Origin: Pedobacter sp. KBS0701
GTDB taxonomy: Bacteria > Bacteroidota > Bacteroidia > Sphingobacteriales > Sphingobacteriaceae
Assembly: GCF_005938645.2 (NCBI RefSeq)
Contig: NZ_CP042171.1
Span: 3,720,001 to 3,784,000, forward strand
Length of the DNA: 64,000 nucleotides
Reading direction: 5' to 3'
In this document: positions 43,305 to 52,279 of the stretch, in pieces
Layout of the letters: every line of letters starts with the position of its first letter
Numbering within the stretch: position 1 is the first letter of the stretch
Program-made: the position numbers and the translations under genes
Notes under the pieces: generated by a model
Told to the model about the DNA's origin: nothing
Databases searched by the model: none
What the model saw: only the letters and a program-made list of their open reading frames with translations

Positions 43305-44428
43305 TATATTCCGAGATAAGGGTTCATCCAAAATGAAGAAGTTTGGCTGTTAATACGTTGCACATCTTCATGATGAATATCAATGGTTTCCAGTTCACCG
43401 ATCAGCTGCCTGGATATTTGTCCTTTAATACCATTGAAAGTATTTTTAACCAGGTAAACCCTGCTTTGCAAGGCATTAAATTCTGGTGCAATTTCAACAC
43501 GTCCACGTGCTGTTTCAATGGCTGCTTCGGCAAGGGCTTTTTGTAAAGATTTTCCACTCTGGCCTTTAACCGCCTGAGCAATTAGCAAACCTGTTTCAAA
43601 GCCAAACTGCGTAAAAGGATTTGCCATTACCTGACTTACCTCATCAAGCTGATCCTGTTTTAGTTCACGGTTTAATGATAATGTAGTATAAACCTCTACT
43701 GGCTCCGCTGTTGTAAACGGCTCCAGCAAAAACGGCAAACCAATTAGCGGGGTTGTTTTATGCAAGCCCTGCACTACATATTGTGTTAAGAAAATTTCAG
43801 CTTCTTTTCCGCAAAAAGTAGCTAGAATAAAATCAGGTTTGTAGATGTGTATATGTTCAAATACAGCGGCAATATCACCTGTTTCTTTGGGATTTGGTGT
43901 CGGCGCAATAGCAAATGGCATAGTTACCCCGTCAGTTGCCGATTCCATACCAGCACTTAACATGCTTTGAAATGAATACCCGCAGTCGTACAAACCAGAT
44001 ACATACATTCCTTTTTTACCAAAAGTCTGAACTCCCCATTGGCCAATAGACCATAACTGCTGCCAGGTATGAATGGAATTAAGAAACATGTAATCGTTAA
44101 ACTTTTCAGGATCTGGTAAATGCTCACCTATGTTATTCATGATGAACGGCCTTTTAATATTTGCTATCTTTTCTGAAAGATCAATACCTACTTTATTGGA
44201 AACTATACCGGTAATTACGTCAGCATCATCAAAACCAACCAATTTGGTAATAGCAGCCTCAGCCAGTTCACGGGAACCTTGTCCGATAAATTCAGGCACA
44301 ATTTCTAACTCAAGCTCCTGGTTTAGCTCCTTAAGTCCATTTTTTAACCCTGTGCTAAAGTGCTTAGCCATAGGAAGGATACTTGAATTGGGAAGCAAAA
44401 CGCCCACCGTTAATTTTTTAATTGCCAT
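43304..44428 (-). CDS. Periplasmic-binding-fold protein lacking a signal peptide
   Basis: A 374-residue protein similar to type 1 substrate-binding proteins for amides and branched amino acids (Peripla_BP_6, AmiC/UrtA-like): KLTVGVLLPNSSILPMAKHF at the start, ADVITGIVSNKVG near 70, and GMYVSGLYDCGYSFQSML near 140. No signal peptide or lipobox is visible, and no permease or ATPase is nearby, so it probably acts inside the cell as a sensor or carrier. It starts 9 bp after the dioxygenase stop and ends overlapping the formyltransferase start, so it is firmly in the operon. Confidence 0.8.
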   Translation of the reverse strand: MAIKKLTVGVLLPNSSILPMAKHFSTGLKNGLKELNQELELEIVPEFIGQGSRELAEAAITKLVGFDDADVITGIVSNKVGIDLSEKIANIKRPFIMNNIGEHLPDPEKFNDYMFLNSIHTWQQLWSIGQWGVQTFGKKGMYVSGLYDCGYSFQSMLSAGMESATDGVTMPFAIAPTPNPKETGDIAAVFEHIHIYKPDFILATFCGKEAEIFLTQYVVQGLHKTTPLIGLPFLLEPFTTAEPVEVYTTLSLNRELKQDQLDEVSQVMANPFTQFGFETGLLIAQAVKGQSGKSLQKALAEAAIETARGRVEIAPEFNALQSRVYLVKNTFNGIKGQISRQLIGELETIDIHHEDVQRINSQTSSFWMNPYLGI

Positions 44429-44437
44429 TGATTCTGA

Positions 44438-45154
44438 TTAATTTGCCCACATTCTCAAAAGATTACTATAGTGTTGCTGTAATACAAGATATTCTTCTTC
44501 AACAAGTGCTTTGCTACGGAGATTTTCTGTGATCTGGAAAATTTCAAATAACATTTTTCTGTATACTGTTTCTTTAACCAGTGACTGCACCCAGCTTACC
44601 GCAACGTTTCGCTCGCCACGGGTAACTTCCCGTACGCGATGAACCTGGGTGCATGGATAGCAAATGGCATCTCCTTTATTTAGCTTATATAATATATTGC
44701 CATTCGCAGTCTGGAGTTCCAGTTCACCTCCATCATATTCTTCTGGATCATTCAGAAAAATGGTTAGAGCCACATCAGTGCGAATCATATTGCCCATAAC
44801 CGGACTATCCACATGCCAGCCGTAATGCATACCAGGCTTATAATTACTAATAACAAAGGGGTGAATACTGTGTGGTAAGACCGCATTTCTGAATAAAGCA
44901 TTGCGGTTGAGTGCAGCTAAAATATTTTGTTGAATGGCAGCATGCTCCTGTGTTTGTTGATTAAGCTGTAAATTGCTTTTTACTTCTTTTGCAGCACTGT
45001 ATGCGGTTAACCTACCGTCATCAAATGCTCCAGATTTAAAAAGAAAACGGATATCATTAACTTCAGCTTCACTAAGTAAATTTGGAATATGCAAATATGT
45101 ATCATTTAAAATACAATTATTTTTCGCATATATGTTTGCGGATTGAGAGTTCAT
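44438..45154 (-). CDS. PKHD-type Fe(II)/2-oxoglutarate dioxygenase
   Basis: A 238-residue enzyme of the PiuC/YbiX (PKHD hydroxylase) type. The iron triad is visible: HVD at His114/Asp116 in GMHYGWHVDSPVMG and the distal His in QVHRVREVTRGERN, with the Arg of that segment as the 2-oxoglutarate anchor. The sequence YDGGELELQTANG is also typical. PKHD enzymes hydroxylate amino-acid side chains or small ligands. It is the first gene of the leftward operon, 200 bp from the divergent carbamoyltransferase. The substrate is unknown. Confidence 0.88.
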   Translation of the reverse strand: MNSQSANIYAKNNCILNDTYLHIPNLLSEAEVNDIRFLFKSGAFDDGRLTAYSAAKEVKSNLQLNQQTQEHAAIQQNILAALNRNALFRNAVLPHSIHPFVISNYKPGMHYGWHVDSPVMGNMIRTDVALTIFLNDPEEYDGGELELQTANGNILYKLNKGDAICYPCTQVHRVREVTRGERNVAVSWVQSLVKETVYRKMLFEIFQITENLRSKALVEEEYLVLQQHYSNLLRMWAN

Positions 45155-45354
45155 TAAGAGTGCTTTGGTTAGACAAGTGTAAATCTATCAAGAACTTTTT
45201 ATATTTCGATGTCACATACGTAAAAATAATTTGACATAAATCAACAACTTTATTAAATTGATCATCTACTTTAATAGACACAAATCTCAAAATCATTTCA
45301 AATTCTTTATATGTTTATGCCGGGATTTCCCACATTTAATAATAATAAGTATCA
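45155..45354. promoter_or_regulatory. Divergent control region of the collar locus
   Basis: A 200-bp AT-rich spacer separates the leftward and rightward operons and must hold both promoters. No exact TAnnTTTG plus TTG pair was found for either direction; a near match TACACTTG lies on the minus strand at 45174-45181. Confidence 0.5.
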
Positions 45355-47058
45355 ATGGACACCTATATTCTGGGAACAGGCTTATCACACGATGGATCAA
45401 CAGTTTTGTTAAAAAACGGCAAGATCATAGTGGCTATTGAAAAGGAAAGGCTTAGCAGGATAAAGCATGACGGAGGTAATGATTTTGATACTGTCCGATA
45501 TTGCCTTGATTTTGCAGGGATTGAGGCCAGTGATTTAACATTAATTGTACAAGCCTCAAACTTTGAAGATAAGATCTCACCAAGCCAATATGCCGGACGG
45601 CGGTATTTCAATAAGCATATTCAAACGCCTGTGATCACCCTGTCTCACCATCTGGCACATGCCTGGAGCGCAGTAGGCATGTCTCCGTTCAAAGAATGTA
45701 ACGTAATGGTAGTTGATGGTGCGGGTAGCCCTCAAAATCAATGCCATGATCTAAAAGGTGCGTTGGTTCCATCCTATTTATTCAGTAGTGGCATGTATTG
45801 CGAAAAAGACAGTTTTTACTATTTCGACGGGAAGGATTTGACTCCACTATTTAAAGATTTTTCTGAGCTTAAGTTATATCAGAACACGGCTTCATTAAAA
45901 TTACCAACCAATTATCATTCCATTGGCGGACTTTATGATGCAGCCAGTCATTATTGTTTTGGCAATCTGAATGATGTTGGAAAGCTGATGGGTTTGGCGC
46001 CCTACGGTATTTTGAAGGGGAAACCACCACTATTTAAGCTAGAGGCTGGGTTAATTGAAGTAATTTATGAAAATGTTAACTTGTATTTCAACAAGCCGTC
46101 ATCAGGATATGATGCTTTTAAAAAAGATTTTACCCACTATGCCGATATTGCGCGCTGGGTACAGGACGAAACTGAAAAGGCAATTATTTATCTCTTTCAG
46201 GAACGATCTAAACTTCAGCCGCATGCCAATGTTGCTTATGCCGGTGGAGTGGCATTAAATGCTGTGGCCAATTATAAATTACGCCGTTTGGGTATTGTAA
46301 AAAATTTATACACCCAACCCGCAGCAGGAGACAACGGACTGGCCATTGGCTGTGCCTATTATGGCTGGCACAAGATCCTAGGCCAACCCAAATCGGCTAT
46401 TCCTGACAACATTTTCTTCGGACGCGAATGCTCCAATGATGAGGTAGAACGAGCCATAGCAAATGCCGGAATTAGTGATAATCCAGCATTTTTGATCAAA
46501 CAAACGCCAGATTTTGTTTCACTTACAGCTGCCGAACTTGCGCGTGGCAAAGTGGTAGGCTGGTTTCAGGGTGGAGCCGAATTCGGACCTAGAGCATTAG
46601 GGCATCGGAGTATATTGGCCGATCCGCGTATTAATGGTATAAAAAACCACATTAACAGTAAAATCAAATTCAGGGAAGATTTCAGGCCTTTTGCTCCGTC
46701 GGTGAGAATTGATGATGTACAAAAATACTTTATACATGGCTGGGAAAGCCCATACATGATATTGATTGATGAGATAAAACCTGAATGGAAAAATCAGCTT
46801 GATGGTATTGTTCATCAAGACGGTACCTGCAGGGTACAGACCGTAACCAATGCTTTCAATCCTGATTTCTATCAGCTCATTGGTGATTTTGAAGCAAAAA
46901 CAGGTATCGGCGTTTTATTAAACACGTCCCTCAATCGTAAAGGGATGCCCATAGTGGAAACACCTGCCGAAGCTTTATCACTTTTTTTATCCGGCGCAAT
47001 AGATGTATTGACATTAAATAATTTCATAATTTGTAAGAACCATGATTTGCTTCTCTAA
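45355..47058 (+). CDS. NodU/CmcH-family carbamoyltransferase
   Basis: A 567-residue enzyme of the O-carbamoyltransferase family (NodU, CmcH, TobZ). The N-terminal Kae1-like domain has GTGLSHDGSTVLL and SHHLAHAWSAV near residue 97, whose histidines bind metal and nucleotide. The C-terminal domain has GWFQGGAEFGPRALGHRS near 405-420 and NTSLNRKGMPIVETP near 522, both family hallmarks. Members transfer a carbamoyl group from carbamoyl phosphate to hydroxyls of sugars or antibiotics. It is first in the rightward three-gene set and overlaps the next gene by 17 nt. Confidence 0.93.
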   Translation: MDTYILGTGLSHDGSTVLLKNGKIIVAIEKERLSRIKHDGGNDFDTVRYCLDFAGIEASDLTLIVQASNFEDKISPSQYAGRRYFNKHIQTPVITLSHHLAHAWSAVGMSPFKECNVMVVDGAGSPQNQCHDLKGALVPSYLFSSGMYCEKDSFYYFDGKDLTPLFKDFSELKLYQNTASLKLPTNYHSIGGLYDAASHYCFGNLNDVGKLMGLAPYGILKGKPPLFKLEAGLIEVIYENVNLYFNKPSSGYDAFKKDFTHYADIARWVQDETEKAIIYLFQERSKLQPHANVAYAGGVALNAVANYKLRRLGIVKNLYTQPAAGDNGLAIGCAYYGWHKILGQPKSAIPDNIFFGRECSNDEVERAIANAGISDNPAFLIKQTPDFVSLTAAELARGKVVGWFQGGAEFGPRALGHRSILADPRINGIKNHINSKIKFREDFRPFAPSVRIDDVQKYFIHGWESPYMILIDEIKPEWKNQLDGIVHQDGTCRVQTVTNAFNPDFYQLIGDFEAKTGIGVLLNTSLNRKGMPIVETPAEALSLFLSGAIDVLTLNNFIICKNHDLLL

Positions 47059-48238
47059 ATTAAACCTCAACATTGACATTCATTCGCTACGGCATGAATT
47101 GAACGGTTTATTAACCGGCAATAATTGGATGCCACACTACAACACTGCCGATTATGTAGGTAACTGGCATGTTTTACCTTTGCGTACGCCCGGCGGAAAT
47201 AGCGACAATCCTTTTGCTGATCTTTTTAACCAGAAATATTTTGAAAATACAGCGTTATTAAATAAACTACCTGAAACTAATCGTTTTTTAGAGAAACTGG
47301 AGTGTGAAAAGCTTTCTGTGCGGCTCTTAAATCTTCGGGCGGGATCTGTCATTAAAGCACATAGAGATATTGAACTGGCCTTTGAACATGGAGAAGCACG
47401 TTTGCACGTGCCCATATTCACTAATCCAGGTGTTGAGTTTTATGTAGATGAAGAGCGCATTATGATGAACGAAGGCGACTGCTGGTACATTAATGCGAAC
47501 ATAAAACATTGTGTAGCAAACAATGGCACTGCTGACAGGGTACACCTGGTCATAGACTGTAAGGTAAATGATTGGCTTACCAAACTGATTACTTCAGGTA
47601 TAAAAAAAACAGTTTTTTTAAAAAAAGACCCCGAAACCGCACAGCAAGTGATTGAAAGCCTGAGAATGGCAAACACAATACATTCAAATCATCTGGCCGA
47701 TCAAATGGAAAAGGAACTGAATACGAATCAATTGACTGCCAGACTGCTAAATTTTATTTCCGAAATTGGTTTACACTATCAATTGGAACCCATAACTGAA
47801 GAAACGTTTTTGCCGGGCCTTAAACTTAGAGGCGGGGTATTGATTGTAGATACGGAAAAACTATTGTACCCGGGCGATATTTTACATGAAGCCGGACACC
47901 TGGCCTGTATGCCGGCTGAAATACGCATGGATATGAGCGATTCACTACCAAGCAACGACCTCAACAACGGTGGCGAGATGATGGCTATAGCCTGGTCGTA
48001 TGCTGCAGCTGTACATTTGGATATTGATCCTCATATCGTATTCCATGATAAAGGATATAAAGGTGGAGGACAAAGCCTTGTGGATAACTTTACCCAGGGC
48101 CATTTTTTCGGCGTTCCTTTATTGCAATGGAACGGAATGGCCTATCCTTCAGGTCAGGAAGGTAGTCTGTCTTTCCCGCAAATGATGAACTGGACATGTA
48201 AACAAAATATGTATATCAACCATACAGCACAGGAATAA
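47042..48238 (+). CDS. AspH-like hydroxylase fused to an HEAGH domain
   Basis: A 398-residue two-domain protein. Residues ~1-190 resemble aspartyl/asparaginyl beta-hydroxylases: LLNLRAGSVIKAHRDIEL gives His107/Asp109 and VHLVIDCK the distal His of a 2-oxoglutarate iron site. The C-terminal half (~215-398) has DILHEAGHLACMP, an HExxH-type motif at His282-His286, with NNGGEMMAIAW about 35 residues later supplying a possible third ligand. It could be a metallopeptidase or a metal-dependent hydrolase domain. It overlaps the carbamoyltransferase by 17 nt and precedes the PhyH gene by 2 bp. Confidence 0.82.
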   Translation: MICFSKLNLNIDIHSLRHELNGLLTGNNWMPHYNTADYVGNWHVLPLRTPGGNSDNPFADLFNQKYFENTALLNKLPETNRFLEKLECEKLSVRLLNLRAGSVIKAHRDIELAFEHGEARLHVPIFTNPGVEFYVDEERIMMNEGDCWYINANIKHCVANNGTADRVHLVIDCKVNDWLTKLITSGIKKTVFLKKDPETAQQVIESLRMANTIHSNHLADQMEKELNTNQLTARLLNFISEIGLHYQLEPITEETFLPGLKLRGGVLIVDTEKLLYPGDILHEAGHLACMPAEIRMDMSDSLPSNDLNNGGEMMAIAWSYAAAVHLDIDPHIVFHDKGYKGGGQSLVDNFTQGHFFGVPLLQWNGMAYPSGQEGSLSFPQMMNWTCKQNMYINHTAQE

Positions 48239-48240
48239 AG

Positions 48241-49254
48241 ATGACATCAGATTTTACTTTACCACAATCGACAGAACTCAGCCCTTTGGGCCTCATGCAT
48301 ATAAAGCGTTTTTGGGGCAAGGTAATGCTTAGAAGAGCGAACCTGCTAGATGAAGAACTGTGGAAAAAAGAATGGCAGCTGGATAAAACATTACTGAGTG
48401 TACTTGGGCTTGGTCTTGAACAAACGCTCACTTATGTTTTTCAGTATGCTCCTGCATTTCAAGAATTTGAACACTGGATCTTGCTTACTTCAGGTACCCC
48501 GACAGGTGAGCAGATCCGTAAATTTAATCGCTTGTTTGATGAAATTCAAACGCCTAGCCAGCCTATACCACCAGCGCTTAGTGATGAAGAAATGGCATTT
48601 TGGACAGAAAATGGCTATCTTATTCTTAGAAACGTTATTTCTAAAGAAGATTGCCAGGCAACTATCGATGTTATTTGTGATTTCCTGGATATAAAACTGG
48701 ATGATGCTGACACCTGGTATGGATTACATCATTCAAGACAGGGTATTATGGTACAGTTGTTTCAGCACCCATTATTGCAAAAAAACAGGCAATCAGAAAA
48801 GATCAGGATGGCTTATGAGCAGCTGTGGCAGCGTACCGATATCTGGGTAACAACAGACCGTGTAGGTTTTAATCCTCCAGAGAGTGATAAATGGAAATTT
48901 CCCGGGCCTGATTTACACTGGGATTGCAGCCTCGACCTTCCTATTCCATTTAACCTTCAGGGTTTACTGTACCTTGCTGATACAGCACCTAATCAGGGTG
49001 CCTTTACCCTGGTTCCGGGATTTCATAATCGCATATCAGAGTGGCTCGGCTCCCTTCCTGATGGCACCAACCCAAGAACAGAAAACCTGCATGCGCTTGG
49101 CAGTTTACCTATTGCTGCCCAGGCAGGAGATTTTATTATCTGGCATCAGGCTTTACCTCATGGCAGCCGTCCAAATACTTCATCAAAACCCCGGTTTGTG
49201 CAATATATAAACTATCAGCCTGCTGATTTATCTCATCAAAAACACTGGTTGTGA
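48241..49254 (+). CDS. PhyH-family (phytanoyl-CoA dioxygenase-like) 2OG oxygenase
   Basis: A 337-residue protein. The N-terminal ~115 residues are a helical region of unknown type. The PhyH domain follows from FWTENGYLILRNVISKEDC (about 120). Iron ligands are His226 and Asp228 in DLHWDCSLDLP, and the distal His in HQALPHGSRPN, with an Arg right after it for 2-oxoglutarate. The family hydroxylates lipids and many natural products. It is the third gene of the rightward set, only 2 bp after the hydroxylase fusion. The substrate is unknown. Confidence 0.88.
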   Translation: MTSDFTLPQSTELSPLGLMHIKRFWGKVMLRRANLLDEELWKKEWQLDKTLLSVLGLGLEQTLTYVFQYAPAFQEFEHWILLTSGTPTGEQIRKFNRLFDEIQTPSQPIPPALSDEEMAFWTENGYLILRNVISKEDCQATIDVICDFLDIKLDDADTWYGLHHSRQGIMVQLFQHPLLQKNRQSEKIRMAYEQLWQRTDIWVTTDRVGFNPPESDKWKFPGPDLHWDCSLDLPIPFNLQGLLYLADTAPNQGAFTLVPGFHNRISEWLGSLPDGTNPRTENLHALGSLPIAAQAGDFIIWHQALPHGSRPNTSSKPRFVQYINYQPADLSHQKHWL

Positions 49255-49332
49255 TGATAATAATGTAATACCTCTTGACAACGGAACTGATTTATCAACC
49301 TGGGTTCACTCTTCAGCAGACAATTGAATCCG

Positions 49333-50316
49333 CTATAGTCCTAATTCATAAGTGAAGCCAGGTTTATCAGACATTACATATTCAAATGTTACCGCCACAT
49401 CCTTCTTGTGGTTTTCTAATTTACACACAGCTAATGGCATCGTCAGACTGCAATTATAAGTTGTCAATACCTCTTTACCAAATATGGTTATTTCGGTAAA
49501 TAAATCAAGCCGGTTATGGGTTTCAGAAGTAGGTACCTGTAAAACCACTGGCTGCGGAAGCAGGAATTCCCGACTGGTACTATACACCAGTCCTGCTTTT
49601 ATCCTTTTTGGCTGGTAGTCTGGTATTACAAAATGGTTATATTCTTCTTCCCACCGGGTTAATATTGCTTCAACGGTTATGTTTTCCGGAATAAAAATAG
49701 CCTCTGAATGCATTTGCGGAATTAAATTGTTCATAATGGCCAATTGAGGCTCTTTCCGTAAAGCATTTAACATGGTTTCAGAAATTGCCATATCAATACG
49801 GATAGTATCAGGAAATTTATAAGTAGTAGCATCAGTGCAAACATAGTCGATCACATAGTCTGACAGGCCTAATCGCTCATAGAGCATTTTTGCCGCATCC
49901 AACGAATCTGTATTGATATCCAATAAAATGAAATTGATCTGCGCCGAGGTAAATTTGGACGTTAAAGGTGTTAACAATGCAGCGTAAGGACCACAACCGG
50001 CATACAATATATTAATTGTATGTCCGGGCATTGTATTTAATAAATGATTAACTGCCTGATTAATACCTCTGATAAATCTACGTGTGCGCTCTAGCTCTTT
50101 AAGACAATGCGCAGCTTTAATAGTTGACACCGCAGTGCCATAGGTTAATTTGATATCTTTATCTGTAATATTGCCTGCCTTCACTCCAGTTACGCCAGCA
50201 AAAAGCAAGTGGAGCTGATCTATCGCATTTTTAATATGCAAATAGTCCTCTTCAAAAAGTAAGGCATTAGTTGCTTCAGAAATGCTTTCGTTGCGTTGTT
50301 GAGTCGTTAATTCCAT
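49333..50316 (-). CDS. SAM-dependent methyltransferase
   Basis: A 327-residue class I methyltransferase. Motif I INILYAGCGPYAALL lies near residues 100-114; an acidic residue after beta-2 is seen in FILLDINTD. The segments DMAISETMLNAL (about 178) and FIPENITVEAI (about 210) resemble the double-E and following loop of protein arginine methyltransferases. The C-terminal beta-rich domain would be the substrate-binding barrel in that case. It ends 79 bp from the convergent PhyH gene and follows the clostripain gene with a 100-bp gap, so it may belong to the same leftward unit. Confidence 0.78.
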   Translation of the reverse strand: MELTTQQRNESISEATNALLFEEDYLHIKNAIDQLHLLFAGVTGVKAGNITDKDIKLTYGTAVSTIKAAHCLKELERTRRFIRGINQAVNHLLNTMPGHTINILYAGCGPYAALLTPLTSKFTSAQINFILLDINTDSLDAAKMLYERLGLSDYVIDYVCTDATTYKFPDTIRIDMAISETMLNALRKEPQLAIMNNLIPQMHSEAIFIPENITVEAILTRWEEEYNHFVIPDYQPKRIKAGLVYSTSREFLLPQPVVLQVPTSETHNRLDLFTEITIFGKEVLTTYNCSLTMPLAVCKLENHKKDVAVTFEYVMSDKPGFTYELGL

Positions 50317-50419
50317 GTATATTTATACCTAATGCTAAAAGTTTAATACCAAACTAAAAGATTAAATTTAGCTCAGATCGATCCTTAATTATTAATTTAT
50401 TTGAGCGTATTACGGCATT

Positions 50420-52279
50420 TTAATTTATTATATAATCTTCGAATTTGGTATAGTGTTTATTTCCGTAGAAATCAACCATACAAAATCCTACCTGATAATT
50501 TCCTTTTGGCAGCGTTAAAAGTTTAATGTCTAAAGCGAAGGGATCAATAATAGTAAGTTTACCCAATTCAATACTCATTGATTCATCCAGGGCATTTTGA
50601 CCCAGAAAAACAATTTCATCATGAGCTTGCAGGTCTTTAATCTTATCGGTAATACCATCAGCAGAAATCTCCCGAAATCCGATCACTTTAGCCAGATTTT
50701 CCCCATCAACATTAAAATATTTCATAATCAGTTCTGCTTGTTTTCCATTCCAAAGCACAGGTATATTGTAAGATACACCCGATTGATTGGAAAGTCCCAT
50801 AAATACACAAACATTGATACCGTTAATGCTGATCCACCTGGAATCCCATTTTTTATTCCCCCCATACAAGGTAATATATCCACGGTGATCAACATTTGTA
50901 TCATAGGCATCCAATCCATAGGACAGCAGCGTATTATCTCCTGTTAATTTTCTGATATTTAAGTAAATCTTATTGGTGTTAACCAACATGGCAGCGTTTA
51001 ACTTTCTTCCCGAATCACTAACAAAAACGCTATCAGCACCGCCACCAATTAATTCAGCTACATAATTTTCGATAAATTTTTCGAACGCTATATTGAAAGG
51101 CGTTTTCAAATAATCCTTTAATTGACTGGCCGTTTTTCTATTGTAATAAGGGAAATATACCGAAAGCCCCGAAATGGCATCTTTATCTAAATTTTTTGAA
51201 TAAACATTGAATAAAACTGCATCCCGCATCTTTTTCTCGAAATCACTAAACAATGTGTCTGTACTCTTAGCTGCTAGCTTAAAAAAGCTAAAAATATCAA
51301 TCATATCTTCAGCCGCGAACGAAAAAGATGGTAATCCGAATGATTTGGACTTGGCCCGGTAATTTGACTTCTGTTTAAAAGCTTCCTTTGCGGGGTACGT
51401 TGAATTTAGATTTGCAGAAATGTTACTGATTAATTTTCCTACACTTATATTTAAAGCATCTACTTTATTAAGCGCTATTACAGACAATGTTGCCTGGAGA
51501 TAAGGTTGAGACGAATAAGTATCAATATACGATTTTGCAATTCCCTCCAGAAGTTGAGCTGTTTTTAGGTTTGGATTGGTAGATAAGGAGTTGATGATAT
51601 ATTGATAATTCCAACCGTTGCCAGGTTCGAGCTCTTGTGAGGCCACCATGTATTCAGCATAGGGTGCCAGTACAGTGGCGGTTTCAATGGTTGCCATTAA
51701 ACAGGCATCAAAACCTATAAAATCCAGGTTCAAATCATTCTGGCTACGTTTCAAATCAGCAAAAGCCTCTCCCATTTCATGCAGCGACAGGGAAATATCT
51801 TCAGGAAATAATTCATCATATCCAAAACCGTGTACACTGCCTCTTCCGTGATTCCAAAAAATCAAGCCGTATCTTTCTGCTGGAAAGTTCTTTTTACTAT
51901 AAGTGATAAAATCAATCAGGGTTGATGAGTTTCCTATACTTTTGTTTGCCGTAACTTTTACTTTTTCAAAACCGTCTTTAGTAACCTTGCTATAGGTAAG
52001 GCTATCACTGGAAATCGGCGCAGAAAGATGCCATTTTTTAGTCCCGCCATGCAAAATCACTGTTGCAAAATTATCATCAACGTTTTTATAGGAATGAGTA
52101 ATTTCATTAATGTCTTCACTCGCCAACTGATGTTTGCTTTCCAGGTCTGAGCCATTCATATAGATCAGCAGTACAAAACGGCGTTTAGGCTCCAGGTTTT
52201 GAGCATGGCTTGTACTAGCGTAAAATATGAGTACAGCCAATGTTAATAGTAAATGGCGATTTTTTCTAATGAAGCCCAT
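50420..52279 (-). CDS. Exported clostripain-family (C11) cysteine peptidase
   Basis: A 619-residue protein with a signal peptide (ends about TSHAQ). The C11 peptidase domain covers ~30-400; RRFVLLIYMNGSDLES, the catalytic His near 143 in FWNHGRGS, and the catalytic Cys near 193 in GFDACLMATIE are all present. The family cuts after Arg or Lys and usually matures itself. The C-terminal ~200 residues are beta-rich and unassigned, with no T9SS sorting domain. It shares a TAATG overlap with the preceding 1051-residue gene, so translational coupling is likely. Confidence 0.9.
   Translation of the reverse strand: MGFIRKNRHLLLTLAVLIFYASTSHAQNLEPKRRFVLLIYMNGSDLESKHQLASEDINEITHSYKNVDDNFATVILHGGTKKWHLSAPISSDSLTYSKVTKDGFEKVKVTANKSIGNSSTLIDFITYSKKNFPAERYGLIFWNHGRGSVHGFGYDELFPEDISLSLHEMGEAFADLKRSQNDLNLDFIGFDACLMATIETATVLAPYAEYMVASQELEPGNGWNYQYIINSLSTNPNLKTAQLLEGIAKSYIDTYSSQPYLQATLSVIALNKVDALNISVGKLISNISANLNSTYPAKEAFKQKSNYRAKSKSFGLPSFSFAAEDMIDIFSFFKLAAKSTDTLFSDFEKKMRDAVLFNVYSKNLDKDAISGLSVYFPYYNRKTASQLKDYLKTPFNIAFEKFIENYVAELIGGGADSVFVSDSGRKLNAAMLVNTNKIYLNIRKLTGDNTLLSYGLDAYDTNVDHRGYITLYGGNKKWDSRWISINGINVCVFMGLSNQSGVSYNIPVLWNGKQAELIMKYFNVDGENLAKVIGFREISADGITDKIKDLQAHDEIVFLGQNALDESMSIELGKLTIIDPFALDIKLLTLPKGNYQVGFCMVDFYGNKHYTKFEDYIIN

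Noticed and set aside
45131..45138. Consensus -7 box TATGTTTG on the plus strand ahead of the carbamoyltransferase
   Set aside because: It lies inside the coding part of the divergent dioxygenase, has no TTG at the right distance and is 217 bp from the ATG.
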